Assembly (NCBI RefSeq): GCF_010730575.1
Contig: NZ_AP022614.1
Location: 5,146,001 to 5,210,000 of the forward strand
Origin: Mycobacterium parmense
GTDB lineage: Bacteria; Actinomycetota; Actinomycetes; Mycobacteriales; Mycobacteriaceae
Direction: 5' to 3'
Length of the DNA: 64,000 nucleotides
Shown here piece by piece: positions 1 to 9,683 of the stretch. A model generated the notes under the pieces. That model was not told where the DNA came from. It searched no databases and worked only from the letters and a program-made list of their open reading frames with translations. Numbering within the stretch: position 1 is the stretch's first letter; every line of letters begins with the position of its first letter. Made by a program: the position numbers and the translations under genes.

Positions 1-1
1 C

Positions 2-580
2 TTTACGCTGAATATCTTATTGGCCGAATTTGGGGCCGCCGACGTCTCCGGCGCTGGGGCTGCGCTCGGCGCCGTCACTCAACTGGGCCCCCTTGTGACG
101 GTGCTCGTGGTCGCTGGCGCAGGTTCTACTGCGATTTGTGCGGATTTGGGCGCTAGGACTATTCGCGAGGAGATCGATGCGATGGAGGTGTTGGGCATCG
201 ACCCGATTCATCGACTGGTAGTTCCCAGGGTGGTTGCATCGACCATTGTAGCCCTGCTGCTCAATGGCGCGGTGATCAGTATCGGGCTGGTCGGCGGGTT
301 CTTGTTCGGTGTGTATATCCAGAATGTTTCGGCCGGCGCATACGTTTCGACCCTAACCTTGATTACTGGATTGCCCGAGGTGCTGATCTCGATTGTGAAG
401 GCCACCTTATTCGGGCTTATTGCCGGGCTGGTGGGTTGCTACCGCGGGTTGACAGCCGGCGGGGGAGCCAAAGGGGTGGGCACAGCAGTCAACGAAACGT
501 TGGTTCTTGCGGTGGTCGCATTATTTGCGGTCAACGTGGTGCTGACTACCATTGGTGTGCGGTTCGGAACGGGGCGTTGA
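2..580 (+). CDS. yrbEA: YrbE/MlaE-type permease, first subunit (3' part)
   Basis: This is the C-terminal part (about 192 residues) of an integral-membrane permease subunit of an Mce transporter; the 5' end lies outside the window. The family signature EEIDAMEVLGI is visible, followed by hydrophobic segments (VVASTIVALLLNGAVI and LVLAVVALFAVNVVL). By family knowledge, YrbEA and YrbEB form the membrane channel that works with the MceA-F proteins and an ATPase encoded elsewhere to import lipids. Its TGA stop overlaps the TTG start of the next permease gene (TTGA), so the two are translationally coupled. The reading frame is open to the window edge, so the start cannot be placed. Confidence 0.93.
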   Translation, partial: FTLNILLAEFGAADVSGAGAALGAVTQLGPLVTVLVVAGAGSTAICADLGARTIREEIDAMEVLGIDPIHRLVVPRVVASTIVALLLNGAVISIGLVGGFLFGVYIQNVSAGAYVSTLTLITGLPEVLISIVKATLFGLIAGLVGCYRGLTAGGGAKGVGTAVNETLVLAVVALFAVNVVLTTIGVRFGTGR

Positions 581-1452
581 GATTGGCTTCCCCGACGGTC
601 GTGCAATCACGTTTCCCACGCGCTTGGAAGCTAGGCGCCGGATGGGTCGGCGCTCCTGGCCGTGCGCTCGACGCCTCTGGTGATGTCGCGCTGTTCGTCG
701 GCGAAGTGCTCCGTTATCTCGGGTTTACCCTAAAGAATTACCGAAAGGAAGTCTTGCGCCTGATCGCCGAGATCGGCATGGGCACTGGCGCAATGGCCGC
801 CGTCGGCGGCACGGTGGCGATCATCGGCTTTGTGACGCTATCGGCCGGTTCGCTGATTGCGATTCAAGGGTTCGCCTCGCTAGGCAATATCGGCGTTGAG
901 GCGTTCACCGGTTTCTTCGCCGCGCTAGCGAATGTGCGTGTGGTGGCGCCAATCGTAACTGGCACTGCTTTAGCCGCGACCGTCGGGGCCGGTGCTACAG
1001 CGCAATTGGGCGCCATGCGGATCAGCGAGGAGATTGATGCGCTTGAGGTGATGGGAATCAAATCAGTTTCGTATTTGGTATCTACCCGAGTTATTGGCGC
1101 CTTCATCGTCACTATCCCACTATATTCGGTCGCGGTCCTCCTCTCGTTCTTTTCCGCCCAGCTGGTGACAACTTTGTTCTATGCGCAATCAATCGGAACG
1201 TATGACCATTACTTCAACACTTTCCTGAGGGTTAACGACTTCTGGTACTCTCTTGCGGAGACGGTCGCCATTTCGGCAGTCGTGATGTTGAACCACTGCT
1301 ACTACGGATACAACGCCAGCGGCGGTCCGGTTGGAGTCGGCGTGGCAGTCGGGAGATCGATGCGCGCATCGCTAATCGCCATCGTAATGGTCGTGCTAAT
1401 GGCTTCGTTAGCGATTTACGGCGTCAACCCCAACTTCAATCTCACGGTGTAA
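577..1452 (+). CDS. yrbEB: YrbE/MlaE-type permease, second subunit
   Basis: A 291-residue membrane permease subunit. It carries EEIDALEVMGIKSVSYLVS, the MlaE/YrbE signature, plus the conserved EIGMGTGAMAAVGGTVAI and GNIGVEAFTGFFAAL segments, and ends in GVNPNFNLTV as mycobacterial YrbEB proteins do. I chose the TTG at 577 because it overlaps the upstream stop (TTGA) as elsewhere in this operon; a second TTG at 583 is possible. The frame stays open further upstream, but that extension is antisense-like shadow inside yrbEA. By family knowledge it pairs with YrbEA as the inner-membrane channel of the Mce importer. The mceA start follows six bases after the stop. Confidence 0.93.
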   Translation: MRLASPTVVQSRFPRAWKLGAGWVGAPGRALDASGDVALFVGEVLRYLGFTLKNYRKEVLRLIAEIGMGTGAMAAVGGTVAIIGFVTLSAGSLIAIQGFASLGNIGVEAFTGFFAALANVRVVAPIVTGTALAATVGAGATAQLGAMRISEEIDALEVMGIKSVSYLVSTRVIGAFIVTIPLYSVAVLLSFFSAQLVTTLFYAQSIGTYDHYFNTFLRVNDFWYSLAETVAISAVVMLNHCYYGYNASGGPVGVGVAVGRSMRASLIAIVMVVLMASLAIYGVNPNFNLTV

Positions 1453-1458
1453 ATTATT

Positions 1459-2676
1459 ATGGCAACCACAAGCAAGCGGCTACGGCGACTTATTTCGGTC
1501 CGAAAGTTAGCGGGGCTGGCTTTGTGGCTCATCACCGCGGTCGTGCTGATCGTCGTCTGGGTCCAGTTCCGGGGTGGCTTCACACCCAAGATAACCTTAA
1601 CAGCATTGGCTAGCCGGTCGGGTTTGGTCTTGGATCGGGGGGCGAAAGTCACTTACAACGGGGTGGAGATCGGCCGGGTGGGCAGCATCAGCGAGGTGGA
1701 GCGTGACGGAAAGCCGGCGGCCAAGCTGCTGCTGGAAATTGCGCCAAAATACGCCGGGCTGATCGCGCTAAACGTAAATGCCGAAATTACAGCCACCACG
1801 GTGTTTGGCAACAAGTACGTGTCGTTGAGTTCGCCCAAACAACCTGTGGCCCGGAAGGTTACACCGGCTGACATAATTGTGGTGAGGTCGGAAACAACGG
1901 AGTTTAACACGTTGTTCGAGACGGTCATGCAGATTTCAGAGAAGGTGGATCCGGTCAAGGTGAACTTAACGCTTTCGGCGGTGGCTGCAGCGTTAAATGG
2001 GCAAGGCGATAAATTCGGGGCTTCGATCATCAATGGAAACACCATACTCGATGACATCAACCCGCAGATGCCTCAAATCCGCCATGATATTCAACGGTTG
2101 GCGGATTTAGCCGATATCTACGGGGATGCCTCGCCGGATCTTTGGAGCGCCCTCGATAACGCAGTCACCACGGCGCGTACCTTCAACCAGCAAAAGAAGG
2201 ATCTGGACGCCGCACTCTTGGCCGCGGTGGGGGTTGGAAACACCGGTGCCGACATCATTGACCAGAGCAGATCGGACCTGCAGCATGCGGTCAGCGACCT
2301 GGTGCCGGTGACTCAACTGCTTGACACCTACAGTCCGGAGCTTTACTGCCTTTTTCACCATGGCGCTAATGTGCTACCGAAAGTGACGGATGGGGAGAGC
2401 GGCAACGGTTACTCGGTAAGGTTAACAGGCACGATCTTGGGAGGAACAAATGCGTACGTCTATCCTGACAACTTGCCGCGAGTGAATGCTCACGGCGGAC
2501 CGGGCGGGAAACCGGGATGCTGGAAGACCATTACCCGCGATCTGTGGCCTGCTCCGTACTTGGTAACGGATAGCGGTTCCAGCATCGCGCCATACACCCA
2601 CTTTGGAATCCCGCAACCGCAGGCCAATGAATACGTGTGGGGCCGCCAGTGGGGGGAGAACACGATCAACCCATGA
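1459..2676 (+). CDS. mceA: Mce-family protein A
   Basis: A 405-residue Mce protein. One N-terminal membrane segment (about residues 17-36, rich in L, I and V) is followed by the Mce/MlaD domain (about 40-120), with the typical SGLVLDRGAKVTYNGVEIG stretch and then a long helical region. By family knowledge MceA-F form a hexameric, periplasm-spanning tunnel delivering lipids to the YrbE permeases; MceA proteins of pathogens also contact host cells. The length suits the family. Two cysteines in the C-terminal third (YCLF, GCWK) could pair. The ATG start lies six bases after yrbEB, and the stop overlaps the mceB start. No truncation is seen. Confidence 0.93.
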   Translation: MATTSKRLRRLISVRKLAGLALWLITAVVLIVVWVQFRGGFTPKITLTALASRSGLVLDRGAKVTYNGVEIGRVGSISEVERDGKPAAKLLLEIAPKYAGLIALNVNAEITATTVFGNKYVSLSSPKQPVARKVTPADIIVVRSETTEFNTLFETVMQISEKVDPVKVNLTLSAVAAALNGQGDKFGASIINGNTILDDINPQMPQIRHDIQRLADLADIYGDASPDLWSALDNAVTTARTFNQQKKDLDAALLAAVGVGNTGADIIDQSRSDLQHAVSDLVPVTQLLDTYSPELYCLFHHGANVLPKVTDGESGNGYSVRLTGTILGGTNAYVYPDNLPRVNAHGGPGGKPGCWKTITRDLWPAPYLVTDSGSSIAPYTHFGIPQPQANEYVWGRQWGENTINP

Positions 2677-3716
2677 AAAAAATCACCGCTACGGCAGTGA
2701 AGTTTAGTACTGCCGTATTAACTTTAATTGCCGTGACGGTCATCATTGTCGTGGTGTTCGCCCAGTTGCGCTTTAACAAGACCTCCAGCTACACGGCCGA
2801 ATTCAGTACTGCGAGCGGCTTGCGCGCCGGCCAGTTTGTCCGTGCCTCCGGGGTGGAGATCGGCAAAGTAAGCAGCGTACGGATCACGGAGGGCGGTCAT
2901 CGGGTGCGTGTGGACTTCGAAGTAGACCGTTCGGTGCCGCTTTATCAGTCGACGACCGCGTCCATTCGCTATGCCGACCTACTTGGGCAGCGCTACGTAG
3001 AACTTAAGCGCGGCGACGGTGAAGGGATGGATCGGGTGTTGCCGCCGGGTGGGTTTATCCCGCTGTCACGTACGGAGCCAGCCCTGGATTTAGATGCACT
3101 GATCGGTGGTTTCAAGCCGGTGTTTCGCGCGCTCGATCCCGACAAAGTCAATACGATTGCGACCGCGATCGTCACTGTGTTTCAGGGCCAAGGTGGCACG
3201 ATCAACGATATCTTGGACCAGACGGCGCAACTAACCGCGCAGATCGCTGGACGTGACCAGGCAATCGGTGAAGTCATCTCAAACCTTAACGTCGTGCTAG
3301 AGACCACGGTCAAGCATCGCAAGGAATTCGACCAAACGATCGACAACGTCGATAAGTTGATCACCGGGTTGAGCAATCAAGCCGATCCGCTCGCGGCCAA
3401 TGTCGCGCACATCGGTAATGTGGCCGGCACGCTGGCGGATCTGTTGTCAGACAATCGGCCACTGCTGCAGAAGGCCGTTGGCTATGTGCAGAATACCCTC
3501 CAACCGCTAATTGACCGGCTCGACTACGTCGACGGGGTGTTACGGGACGCCCCACAATCTGCGAAGCGTGTCGCGGGTATCGGGGGGCTTTATGGCGACT
3601 TCTTCAATTTCTACGCGTGCGACGTCACGCTGAAGGTTGATGGCCTGCAGCCTGGCGGGCCCGTCCGTACCGTGAAGCTTTGGAGTCAGCCGACGGGGAG
3701 GTGCACTCCGAAGTGA
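2673..3716 (+). CDS. mceB: Mce-family protein B
   Basis: A 347-residue Mce protein. It has a signal-anchor helix at about residues 8-28 (VLTLIAVTVIIVVVFAQL), then an Mce domain with GLRAGQFVRASGVEIGKVSS (about 45-64), then a helical, coiled-coil-prone region and a short cysteine-containing tail (YACDV, GRCTPK). The ATG at 2673 overlaps the mceA stop (ATGA), which decides the start over an upstream in-frame GTG. It is the second tunnel subunit of the Mce importer encoded here. The stop overlaps the GTG of mceC. Nothing unusual was seen. Confidence 0.93.
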   Translation: MKKITATAVKFSTAVLTLIAVTVIIVVVFAQLRFNKTSSYTAEFSTASGLRAGQFVRASGVEIGKVSSVRITEGGHRVRVDFEVDRSVPLYQSTTASIRYADLLGQRYVELKRGDGEGMDRVLPPGGFIPLSRTEPALDLDALIGGFKPVFRALDPDKVNTIATAIVTVFQGQGGTINDILDQTAQLTAQIAGRDQAIGEVISNLNVVLETTVKHRKEFDQTIDNVDKLITGLSNQADPLAANVAHIGNVAGTLADLLSDNRPLLQKAVGYVQNTLQPLIDRLDYVDGVLRDAPQSAKRVAGIGGLYGDFFNFYACDVTLKVDGLQPGGPVRTVKLWSQPTGRCTPK

Positions 3717-5278
3717 GAACCCTTCAAGCAATCAATCCGTATCGGATGGGGGCGATGGGAATCATCGTTGCAGCGGTGGTGACCGGAGTAGGGCAAAGCT
3801 TCACCAGCATTCCGATGTTGTTTGCCCAGGCAACCTATTACGGAGAGTTCAAAGACACAGGCGGGCTGAACAAGGGCGATAAAGTTCGCATCGCTGGGGT
3901 AAATGTCGGCGAAGTGCAGGGATTTACGATCAATGGCAACCATGTAGTCATGAAGTTTTCCATCGGCTCCAATACAATCGGATCTAAAAGCCGTCTTGCG
4001 ATCCGTACCGATACCATCCTGGGGAAGAAAGTGCTCGAGATCGATCCCCAAGGCTCCCGCGTGCTCCAACCAAATGCGACACTCCCGCTTGGGCAAACCA
4101 CCAGCCCGTACCAGATCTACGACGCGTTCTTCGACGTCACGAAGGCGGCTACCGGCTGGGACATCAATACAGTCAAACGCTCCCTGAATGTGCTGTCGCA
4201 GACAGTTGAGCAGACTTACCCGCATCTGAGTGCAGCACTGGATGGTGTGGCCAAGTTCTCTGACACGCTAGGGAAACGCGACGAGCAAATCCAACGGCTG
4301 CTTGCTGACGCTAGGAAGGTGGCAAGCATACTCGGTGATCGCAGCAAGCAAATCGATCGGATTTTGGTTAACACGCAGATCGTTCTGGCGGCGTTCAACG
4401 AGCGCAAGAGTGCCATCGACGGCTTGCTGGGCAATATCGCCGCCGTTTCCGCCCAGTTGAAGGGTTTGATCGATGACAACCCGAATCTGCATAACGTTGT
4501 CGAGCAATTGAGGACGATTAGCGATCTGCTACTCAAACACAAAAAAGATCTCGTCGAGTGGGCGCCTAACGTAAGCTATTATGCGTCGGCTTTGGCGGAG
4601 TCGGTAGCGTCGGGTCCCTACTTTAAGGTGGCTCTGCTGAATCTTGCACCTTTTTGGATGACTCAGCCTTGGGTCGACGCGGCGTTCAAGAAACGTGGGA
4701 TCGACCCTGAACAATTCTGGCGCAGCGCTGGTTTGCCCGCCTACCAGTTCCCCGATCCTAACGGCACCCGGTTTCCCAATGGCGCGCCACCGCCAGCTCC
4801 GCCGGTAAGGGAGGGCACCCCGGACCATCCAGGACCGGCGGTTCCGCCAGGCGCGTCGTGCGCTTACACCCCCGCAGAGGACGGTTTGCCGCGGCCATGG
4901 AACCCGCTTCCCTGCATGGGTTTGGGCGCCGGCCCTTTCGGTGGCCCGTCGACGATCGCGCCGTTTGACGTCCAAACGTCACCTCCCGACCCTAATGGGC
5001 TGCCACCAACACCCGGTATCCCGATTGCCGGACGACCTGACGAGCCCCCGCCGAATGTGCCAGGCACTCCGGTGCGGCTTCCCGTAAAAGCTCCACCAGG
5101 CGCGCGTACCGAGAACCTGGCGCCGGCCGGCCCGACATCACCGCCGTCGACCTTCGCGCCAGGACTCCCCCCGGGACCACCATTCCCGCCGGGCCCGGGC
5201 CCGCAGCTGCCGGGCCCATTCATCACCCCGGGCGGAACAGGAGGCAGCGGCGCTGCGACGGGAGGCAGCCAGAATTGA
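3713..5278 (+). CDS. mceC: Mce-family protein C, proline-rich tail
   Basis: A 521-residue Mce protein. The N-terminal hydrophobic segment (MGIIVAAVVTGVGQSF) and the Mce domain (GLNKGDKVRIAGVNVGEVQG) are followed by a long helical region. The last ~150 residues are very rich in proline and glycine, as in many mycobacterial MceC/MceD proteins; such tails are thought to extend through the cell wall. The GTG at 3713 overlaps the mceB stop (GTGA) and has a GGGGAGG Shine-Dalgarno at about 3695-3701, which decides the start over an in-frame TTG at 3680. It belongs to the same transcript as its neighbours. Confidence 0.92.
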   Translation: MRTLQAINPYRMGAMGIIVAAVVTGVGQSFTSIPMLFAQATYYGEFKDTGGLNKGDKVRIAGVNVGEVQGFTINGNHVVMKFSIGSNTIGSKSRLAIRTDTILGKKVLEIDPQGSRVLQPNATLPLGQTTSPYQIYDAFFDVTKAATGWDINTVKRSLNVLSQTVEQTYPHLSAALDGVAKFSDTLGKRDEQIQRLLADARKVASILGDRSKQIDRILVNTQIVLAAFNERKSAIDGLLGNIAAVSAQLKGLIDDNPNLHNVVEQLRTISDLLLKHKKDLVEWAPNVSYYASALAESVASGPYFKVALLNLAPFWMTQPWVDAAFKKRGIDPEQFWRSAGLPAYQFPDPNGTRFPNGAPPPAPPVREGTPDHPGPAVPPGASCAYTPAEDGLPRPWNPLPCMGLGAGPFGGPSTIAPFDVQTSPPDPNGLPPTPGIPIAGRPDEPPPNVPGTPVRLPVKAPPGARTENLAPAGPTSPPSTFAPGLPPGPPFPPGPGPQLPGPFITPGGTGGSGAATGGSQN

Positions 5279-6789
5279 GTACTGTTTTCGATATACGCAA
5301 AATTCAACTCCCGAAGTTTTCGCGAACTGCAATCATCGTTGGGTCCTTGGTGATACTGCTGGCGTCTATTACGACGCTGGCTGCTCGGGATTTCTACGAA
5401 AAAATGACCAATAACACGGTGGTTGCGTATTTCCCGGAGGCAAACGCGCTTTATGTCGGGGACAAGGTCCAGATAATGGGTGTGCGAGTGGGCGCGATCG
5501 ACAAGGTCGAGCCGTCGGGTGACAAGATGAAGGTGACTTTCCACTACGAGAAAAAATACAAAGTGCCCGCTGACGCCTCTGCGGTGATCCTCAATCCCGC
5601 GCTGGTCGCCTCGCGCGTCATTCAGCTGGAACCGCCCTATGAAGGCGGCCCATCGCTAGGAAATCATGCGGTGATCCCCATCGAACGAACACAGGTGCCG
5701 GTGGAATGGGATCAGTTGCGCAATGGTATCACGGACATTATCTCGAAGCTGGGACCTACGCCCGAGCAGCCCAAGGGGCCTTTCGGCGAAGTCATCGAAT
5801 CTTTCGCGGACGGCTTGGCCGGCAAAGGCAAAGAGATCAACAGTACTTTGACCGGGCTTTCGCAAGCGTTGACCGCGCTAAATGACGGGCGTGCCGATTT
5901 CTTTGCCGTGCTGCGCAGCATGGCCTTATTCGTCAACGCGCTATATAAAGATGATCGGAATTTCGTCGCTTTGAATAAGGACCTCGCCGTATTTACCAGT
6001 TCACTTACCAGCTCAGATCCCGGGCTTGCGAAGGCACTGCAACAGGTAGACGATATGCTTCCCGCATTGCGAAAGCTTCTAGCGGACAATCGTGATGGGC
6101 TAACCCACGACATCAACACCCTCGCCGATGTGACCACCGCGCTGGTTCAACCCGAGCCGCTGAATGCGCTTGAAACGGCGCTGCATGTCTTCCCCCATTT
6201 TGCCGCCAACGCCCTCGCAATCTATGAGCCGGCGCACGGCGCGCTGACAGGTGCAATAGCCCTGCCAAACTTTGCCAACCCATTGCAGTTCATCTGCAGC
6301 GCGATGCAGGCCGGCAGCCGTATGGGATACCAAGAGTCTGCCGAACTGTGCGCACAATACTTGACGCCGGTTTTGGATGCGATCAAGTTCAATGGACCCC
6401 CGGCTGGCATCAACCTGTACCAAACTCCTGCTGTACTGCCCAAACATATCGCATATTCCGAGCCTCGGTTACAGCCTCCGCCGGGGTTCAAGGACACCAC
6501 GGTCCCCGGGATTTGGGCGCCGGACTCGCCGTTGTCACATGGTAACCACGAGCCCGGCTGGGTCGTAGCGCCCGGTGAGCAAGGCCTCACAGTGGGACCG
6601 GCTACCGAAAGCTTGCTGACACCGGACTCGCTCGCTGAGCTGATGGGAGGCCCGGACACGACACCGCCGCCATCAAGGTTTCAGACGCCGCCGGGGCCGC
6701 CCAACGCCTATTCCAATATGGGTCCACCGCCGCCGGGCCCGCCACCCGCCGCTGACGCAGCATCAGTCGCGACAGGATCCGGCCAGTGA
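5275..6789 (+). CDS. mceD: Mce-family protein D
   Basis: A 504-residue Mce protein. It begins at a TTG that overlaps the mceC stop (TTGA). The membrane anchor is at about residues 16-35 (AIIVGSLVILLASITTLAAR), and the Mce domain contains NALYVGDKVQIMGVRVGAI. A helical middle part is followed by a proline-rich C-terminus (PPPSRF, GPPPPGPPPAAD), shorter than that of MceC. It is a tunnel subunit of the importer by family knowledge. The downstream start GTGAGC at 6786 overlaps its stop. No disruption is visible. Confidence 0.92.
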   Translation: MSTVFDIRKIQLPKFSRTAIIVGSLVILLASITTLAARDFYEKMTNNTVVAYFPEANALYVGDKVQIMGVRVGAIDKVEPSGDKMKVTFHYEKKYKVPADASAVILNPALVASRVIQLEPPYEGGPSLGNHAVIPIERTQVPVEWDQLRNGITDIISKLGPTPEQPKGPFGEVIESFADGLAGKGKEINSTLTGLSQALTALNDGRADFFAVLRSMALFVNALYKDDRNFVALNKDLAVFTSSLTSSDPGLAKALQQVDDMLPALRKLLADNRDGLTHDINTLADVTTALVQPEPLNALETALHVFPHFAANALAIYEPAHGALTGAIALPNFANPLQFICSAMQAGSRMGYQESAELCAQYLTPVLDAIKFNGPPAGINLYQTPAVLPKHIAYSEPRLQPPPGFKDTTVPGIWAPDSPLSHGNHEPGWVVAPGEQGLTVGPATESLLTPDSLAELMGGPDTTPPPSRFQTPPGPPNAYSNMGPPPPGPPPAADAASVATGSGQ

Positions 6790-7919
6790 GCATGCGGGCG
6801 GGAATGTCACGGTTCGTGGCGCTATTTGCGGCCGCTACAGTACTTACCTCGTGTGCTAGCTGGCGAGGTATCGCTAATGTGCCACTGCCTGGTGGCCCGG
6901 GAAGCGAATCCGGCTCTTATACGATTTATGTGCAGATGCCGGAAACGCTGGCTTTGAATGCCAATAGTCGGGTACGCGTCGCCGACGTTTTTGTCGGCAG
7001 GGTACGCGCAATCGGCCTGAAAAACTGGATCGCGACGTTGACCTTGGATCTAGAAAAGGGCGTCAAGCTACCGAAGAACGCCACCGCGAAGATCGGGCAG
7101 ACCAGCCTGCTCGGCTCACAGCATGTGGAGCTGGCGTCGCCAGCCAACCCATCACCGCAACTATTGAAGAACGGCGACATCATCCCGCTGCAGAATGCGT
7201 CCGCCTATCCCACCACCGAGCGGGTCCTGGCCAGTTTTGCCGCGGTGCTGCGCGGTGGCGGCATCCCTAACGTCGAAGTGATCGCAAGTGAAGTCCGTAA
7301 CATGCTGACTGGGCGGGCCGATCAGATACATGATTTCCTCAAGAAGCTCGACACCTTCACCGCCCGACTAAACGAGCAACGTGATGACATCACTCGCGCT
7401 ATCGACTCCACAGACCGGCTGTTGACTTATGTAGCCAAGCAATCAGACACCCTGGACCACGTTCTCACCGAGTTTCCCCCATTGGCAAAGCATTTCGCTG
7501 AACAACGACAGCCGTTCCTCGATGCGACCAATGCGTTGGGCCGGTTTAGCGACGTCCTCAATCAGACCTTGACGGCGGCGCGTCCCGACTTGGATAAAGA
7601 CGTGCGCCAACTGCAGCGTCCCCTGAAACAACTCAGCCGGGCTTCGATGGATCTGGTCGAGACGCTAAAGATTGCCTTGACCCTCCCGTTCAGCGCCGAC
7701 GCCATCCCGAAGGTGGTACACGGCGACTCAATGAATGTTTCGATAACCTTGGACCTCACCTTGAGTGCAATCGATAATGCGCTCCTCACCGGAACCGGGT
7801 TCTCCGGCGCACTGCGAGCGCTTGAGCAATCGTGGGGCCGCGATCCGAACACCATGCTTCCCGATGTCAGGTTCGCACCCAACCCCGCCGACGAACCCCC
7901 CGAGCGTGACGAGGAGTAG
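6786..7919 (+). CDS. mceE: Mce-family lipoprotein E
   Basis: A 377-residue Mce protein with a lipoprotein signal peptide. The hydrophobic stretch FVALFAAATV is followed by lipobox LTSC with the acylated Cys at residue 23, as expected for MceE (Lpr-type) subunits. The Mce domain follows (SRVRVADVFVGRVRAIGLK), then a long helical segment and an acidic tail (PPERDEE). It starts at GTG 6786, which overlaps mceD; ATG 6792 is an alternative two codons later. Lipid anchoring would place it on the outer face of the membrane, where it takes part in the Mce tunnel. Confidence 0.93.
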   Translation: MSMRAGMSRFVALFAAATVLTSCASWRGIANVPLPGGPGSESGSYTIYVQMPETLALNANSRVRVADVFVGRVRAIGLKNWIATLTLDLEKGVKLPKNATAKIGQTSLLGSQHVELASPANPSPQLLKNGDIIPLQNASAYPTTERVLASFAAVLRGGGIPNVEVIASEVRNMLTGRADQIHDFLKKLDTFTARLNEQRDDITRAIDSTDRLLTYVAKQSDTLDHVLTEFPPLAKHFAEQRQPFLDATNALGRFSDVLNQTLTAARPDLDKDVRQLQRPLKQLSRASMDLVETLKIALTLPFSADAIPKVVHGDSMNVSITLDLTLSAIDNALLTGTGFSGALRALEQSWGRDPNTMLPDVRFAPNPADEPPERDEE

Positions 7920-7924
7920 GCAGC

Positions 7925-9469
7925 ATGTTGACTCGACGCCTTCGCCTTCAGCTAACCGTGTTCACTATCGTCACGATGCTCGCCATGAGCGTTCTTGGGT
8001 GGCATTATCTGAGGTTGCCGAGCGTCGTTGGGATGGGCCAGTACAGTTTGGAGGTGGATTTACCCACGTCGGGAGGGCTTTATCCCACTGCAAACGTCAC
8101 CTACCGCGGAATCACCGTGGGAAAGGTAACTCGGGTAGAGCCGACCGAACAAGGAGTTCGGGCCACATTGCGTATCAGCGACCAGTACAAAATCCCAATT
8201 GACTCCTCGGCGAACGTGCATTCGGTGTCGGCGGTCGGCGAACAATACATAGACCTAGTATCCGCGCAGAATCCGGCCAAGTATTTCTCGCCCGGCCAGA
8301 CCATCACTAACAGCACGGTGCCTAAACGAATTGGCCCGACCCTGGATACCGTTAACCATACATTGGACGTCCTGCCCAAAGACAAGATCGCCGGACTACT
8401 CGATGAGACAGCTCAAGCGGTCGGCGGCCTGGGCCCAGCCCTGCAGCGGCTAGTCGACTCGACCCAATCGATCGTTGGGGATTTCAAAACAAACCTTAGC
8501 GACGTCAACGATATCGTCCAAAACGCAGCACCGATCATCGACAGCCAGGCCAACTCGCGTGATCCCATCGAGCGGTGGGCGCACAACTTAAATACTCTCG
8601 ACGCGCAGGCCGCGGAAAAGGACAAACAGCTCAAGAGCATCCTGGGCCAGGTTGCGCCGACCGCCGATCAGATTAAAGCCGTGCTCGGCGACGTTCGCGA
8701 AACTTTGCCGCAGACCCTAGCAAATGTTGCGATTGTGGCCGATCTGCTCAAGCGGTACAACAAGAATGTAGAGCAATTGCTGGTCATACTTCCGCAAATT
8801 CCCGCATTCGGTGAGACAGTGACCGCTGCTTACCCACATACGTTTTCTCTTTCGTTCCAAACGCCAATAAATATGACCCCTGCTTGCCTGACGGGGTTCT
8901 TGCCGGCATCGCAATGGCGATCCTTTGTGGACGAGACTCCCGGGCTTTTGACCACGCGATACTGCAAGATTCCGATGGAGGCACAAAACGCGGTCCGCGG
9001 CGCGCGTAATTATCCCTGTGTCGATGTTCCCGGCAAGCGCGCGGCCACGCCGCGCGAATGCCGCAGCAAAGAGCCGTATGTCCCGCTGGGGACCAATCCT
9101 TGGTACGGGGATCCGAACCAGATTCTAAGCTGCCCCGCACCTGCGGCGCGCTGTGATCAGCCGGTGAAACCCGGCTTGGTCATACCGGCTCCGTCGGTCG
9201 ATACCGGCATCAATCCGCTTCCTTCCGACCGGGTGACGGGGACGCCTCCTCCACGAAGCGATCCACTGCAACGGCCAGGTTCTGGGAGCGTCCAGTGCAA
9301 CGGTCAGCAGCCGAACCCGTGCATTTACATTCCTAGCGGTGCTGCAGCTATCTATAGTCCGCAAAGCGGCGAGTTCCTAGGGCCCGATGGCGTCAAATAC
9401 ACCATCGAAGATTCGGCCAAAATAGGAGACGACGGTTGGAAGGAGATGTTAGGACCTCAACCTCGGTGA
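7925..9469 (+). CDS. mceF: Mce-family protein F
   Basis: A 514-residue Mce protein and the last gene of the operon. The N-terminal anchor (LTVFTIVTMLAMSVLGW) is followed by an Mce domain with GLYPTANVTYRGITVGKVTR, a helical region, then a cysteine-containing C-terminal part (ACLTGF, RYCK, NPCIY) and a final motif (YTIEDSAKIGDDGWKEMLG) typical of MceF. The ATG lies five bases after the mceE stop. Its stop at 9467-9469 is immediately followed by an IS3 transposase fragment, so the operon end coincides with a rearrangement point. Any accessory mam-type genes that often follow mceF are absent here. Confidence 0.92.
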   Translation: MLTRRLRLQLTVFTIVTMLAMSVLGWHYLRLPSVVGMGQYSLEVDLPTSGGLYPTANVTYRGITVGKVTRVEPTEQGVRATLRISDQYKIPIDSSANVHSVSAVGEQYIDLVSAQNPAKYFSPGQTITNSTVPKRIGPTLDTVNHTLDVLPKDKIAGLLDETAQAVGGLGPALQRLVDSTQSIVGDFKTNLSDVNDIVQNAAPIIDSQANSRDPIERWAHNLNTLDAQAAEKDKQLKSILGQVAPTADQIKAVLGDVRETLPQTLANVAIVADLLKRYNKNVEQLLVILPQIPAFGETVTAAYPHTFSLSFQTPINMTPACLTGFLPASQWRSFVDETPGLLTTRYCKIPMEAQNAVRGARNYPCVDVPGKRAATPRECRSKEPYVPLGTNPWYGDPNQILSCPAPAARCDQPVKPGLVIPAPSVDTGINPLPSDRVTGTPPPRSDPLQRPGSGSVQCNGQQPNPCIYIPSGAAAIYSPQSGEFLGPDGVKYTIEDSAKIGDDGWKEMLGPQPR

Positions 9470-9645
9470 AGCGGCCGCCCATCGGTGGTGACATCGAACT
9501 GGAAGTCGACCGCCCACACCCGGTTGGCCGCATCGGCGACCGTGGTCGGCGCGGTGGAACTGCCGCGGCGGTTGCGTCGTCACCGCTGCGGTACGCGCAG
9601 TCCTTCTTCACGCCAAAGCGGCTCTTCGTAATTCAGAGTGCGTTG
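9470..9645 (-). pseudogene. IS3-family transposase OrfB fragment
   Basis: Read on the minus strand, this stretch encodes NYEEPLWREEGLRVPQR, an in-frame stop, then NRVWAVDFQFDVTTDGRP. This is the region leading into the first catalytic Asp of IS3-family integrase-type transposases. Only about 55 codons remain and they hold a stop, so the gene is dead. It abuts the mceF stop codon directly, and an ISL3 remnant lies on its other side. The identification rests on motif resemblance recognised by eye. Confidence 0.7.
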
Positions 9646-9683
9646 ACGAGTGAGTGCAGGGCTCCGCTGTGCAGCAGTGAGCG

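Noticed and set aside
4750..5270. Proline/glycine-rich repeats as a possible CRISPR or tandem-repeat array
   Set aside because: Low-complexity coding sequence of MceC; no regular repeat-spacer pattern. No CRISPR was seen anywhere.
4864..5544. A 226-codon minus-strand frame opposite mceC
   Set aside because: Shadow of the proline-rich tail of MceC.
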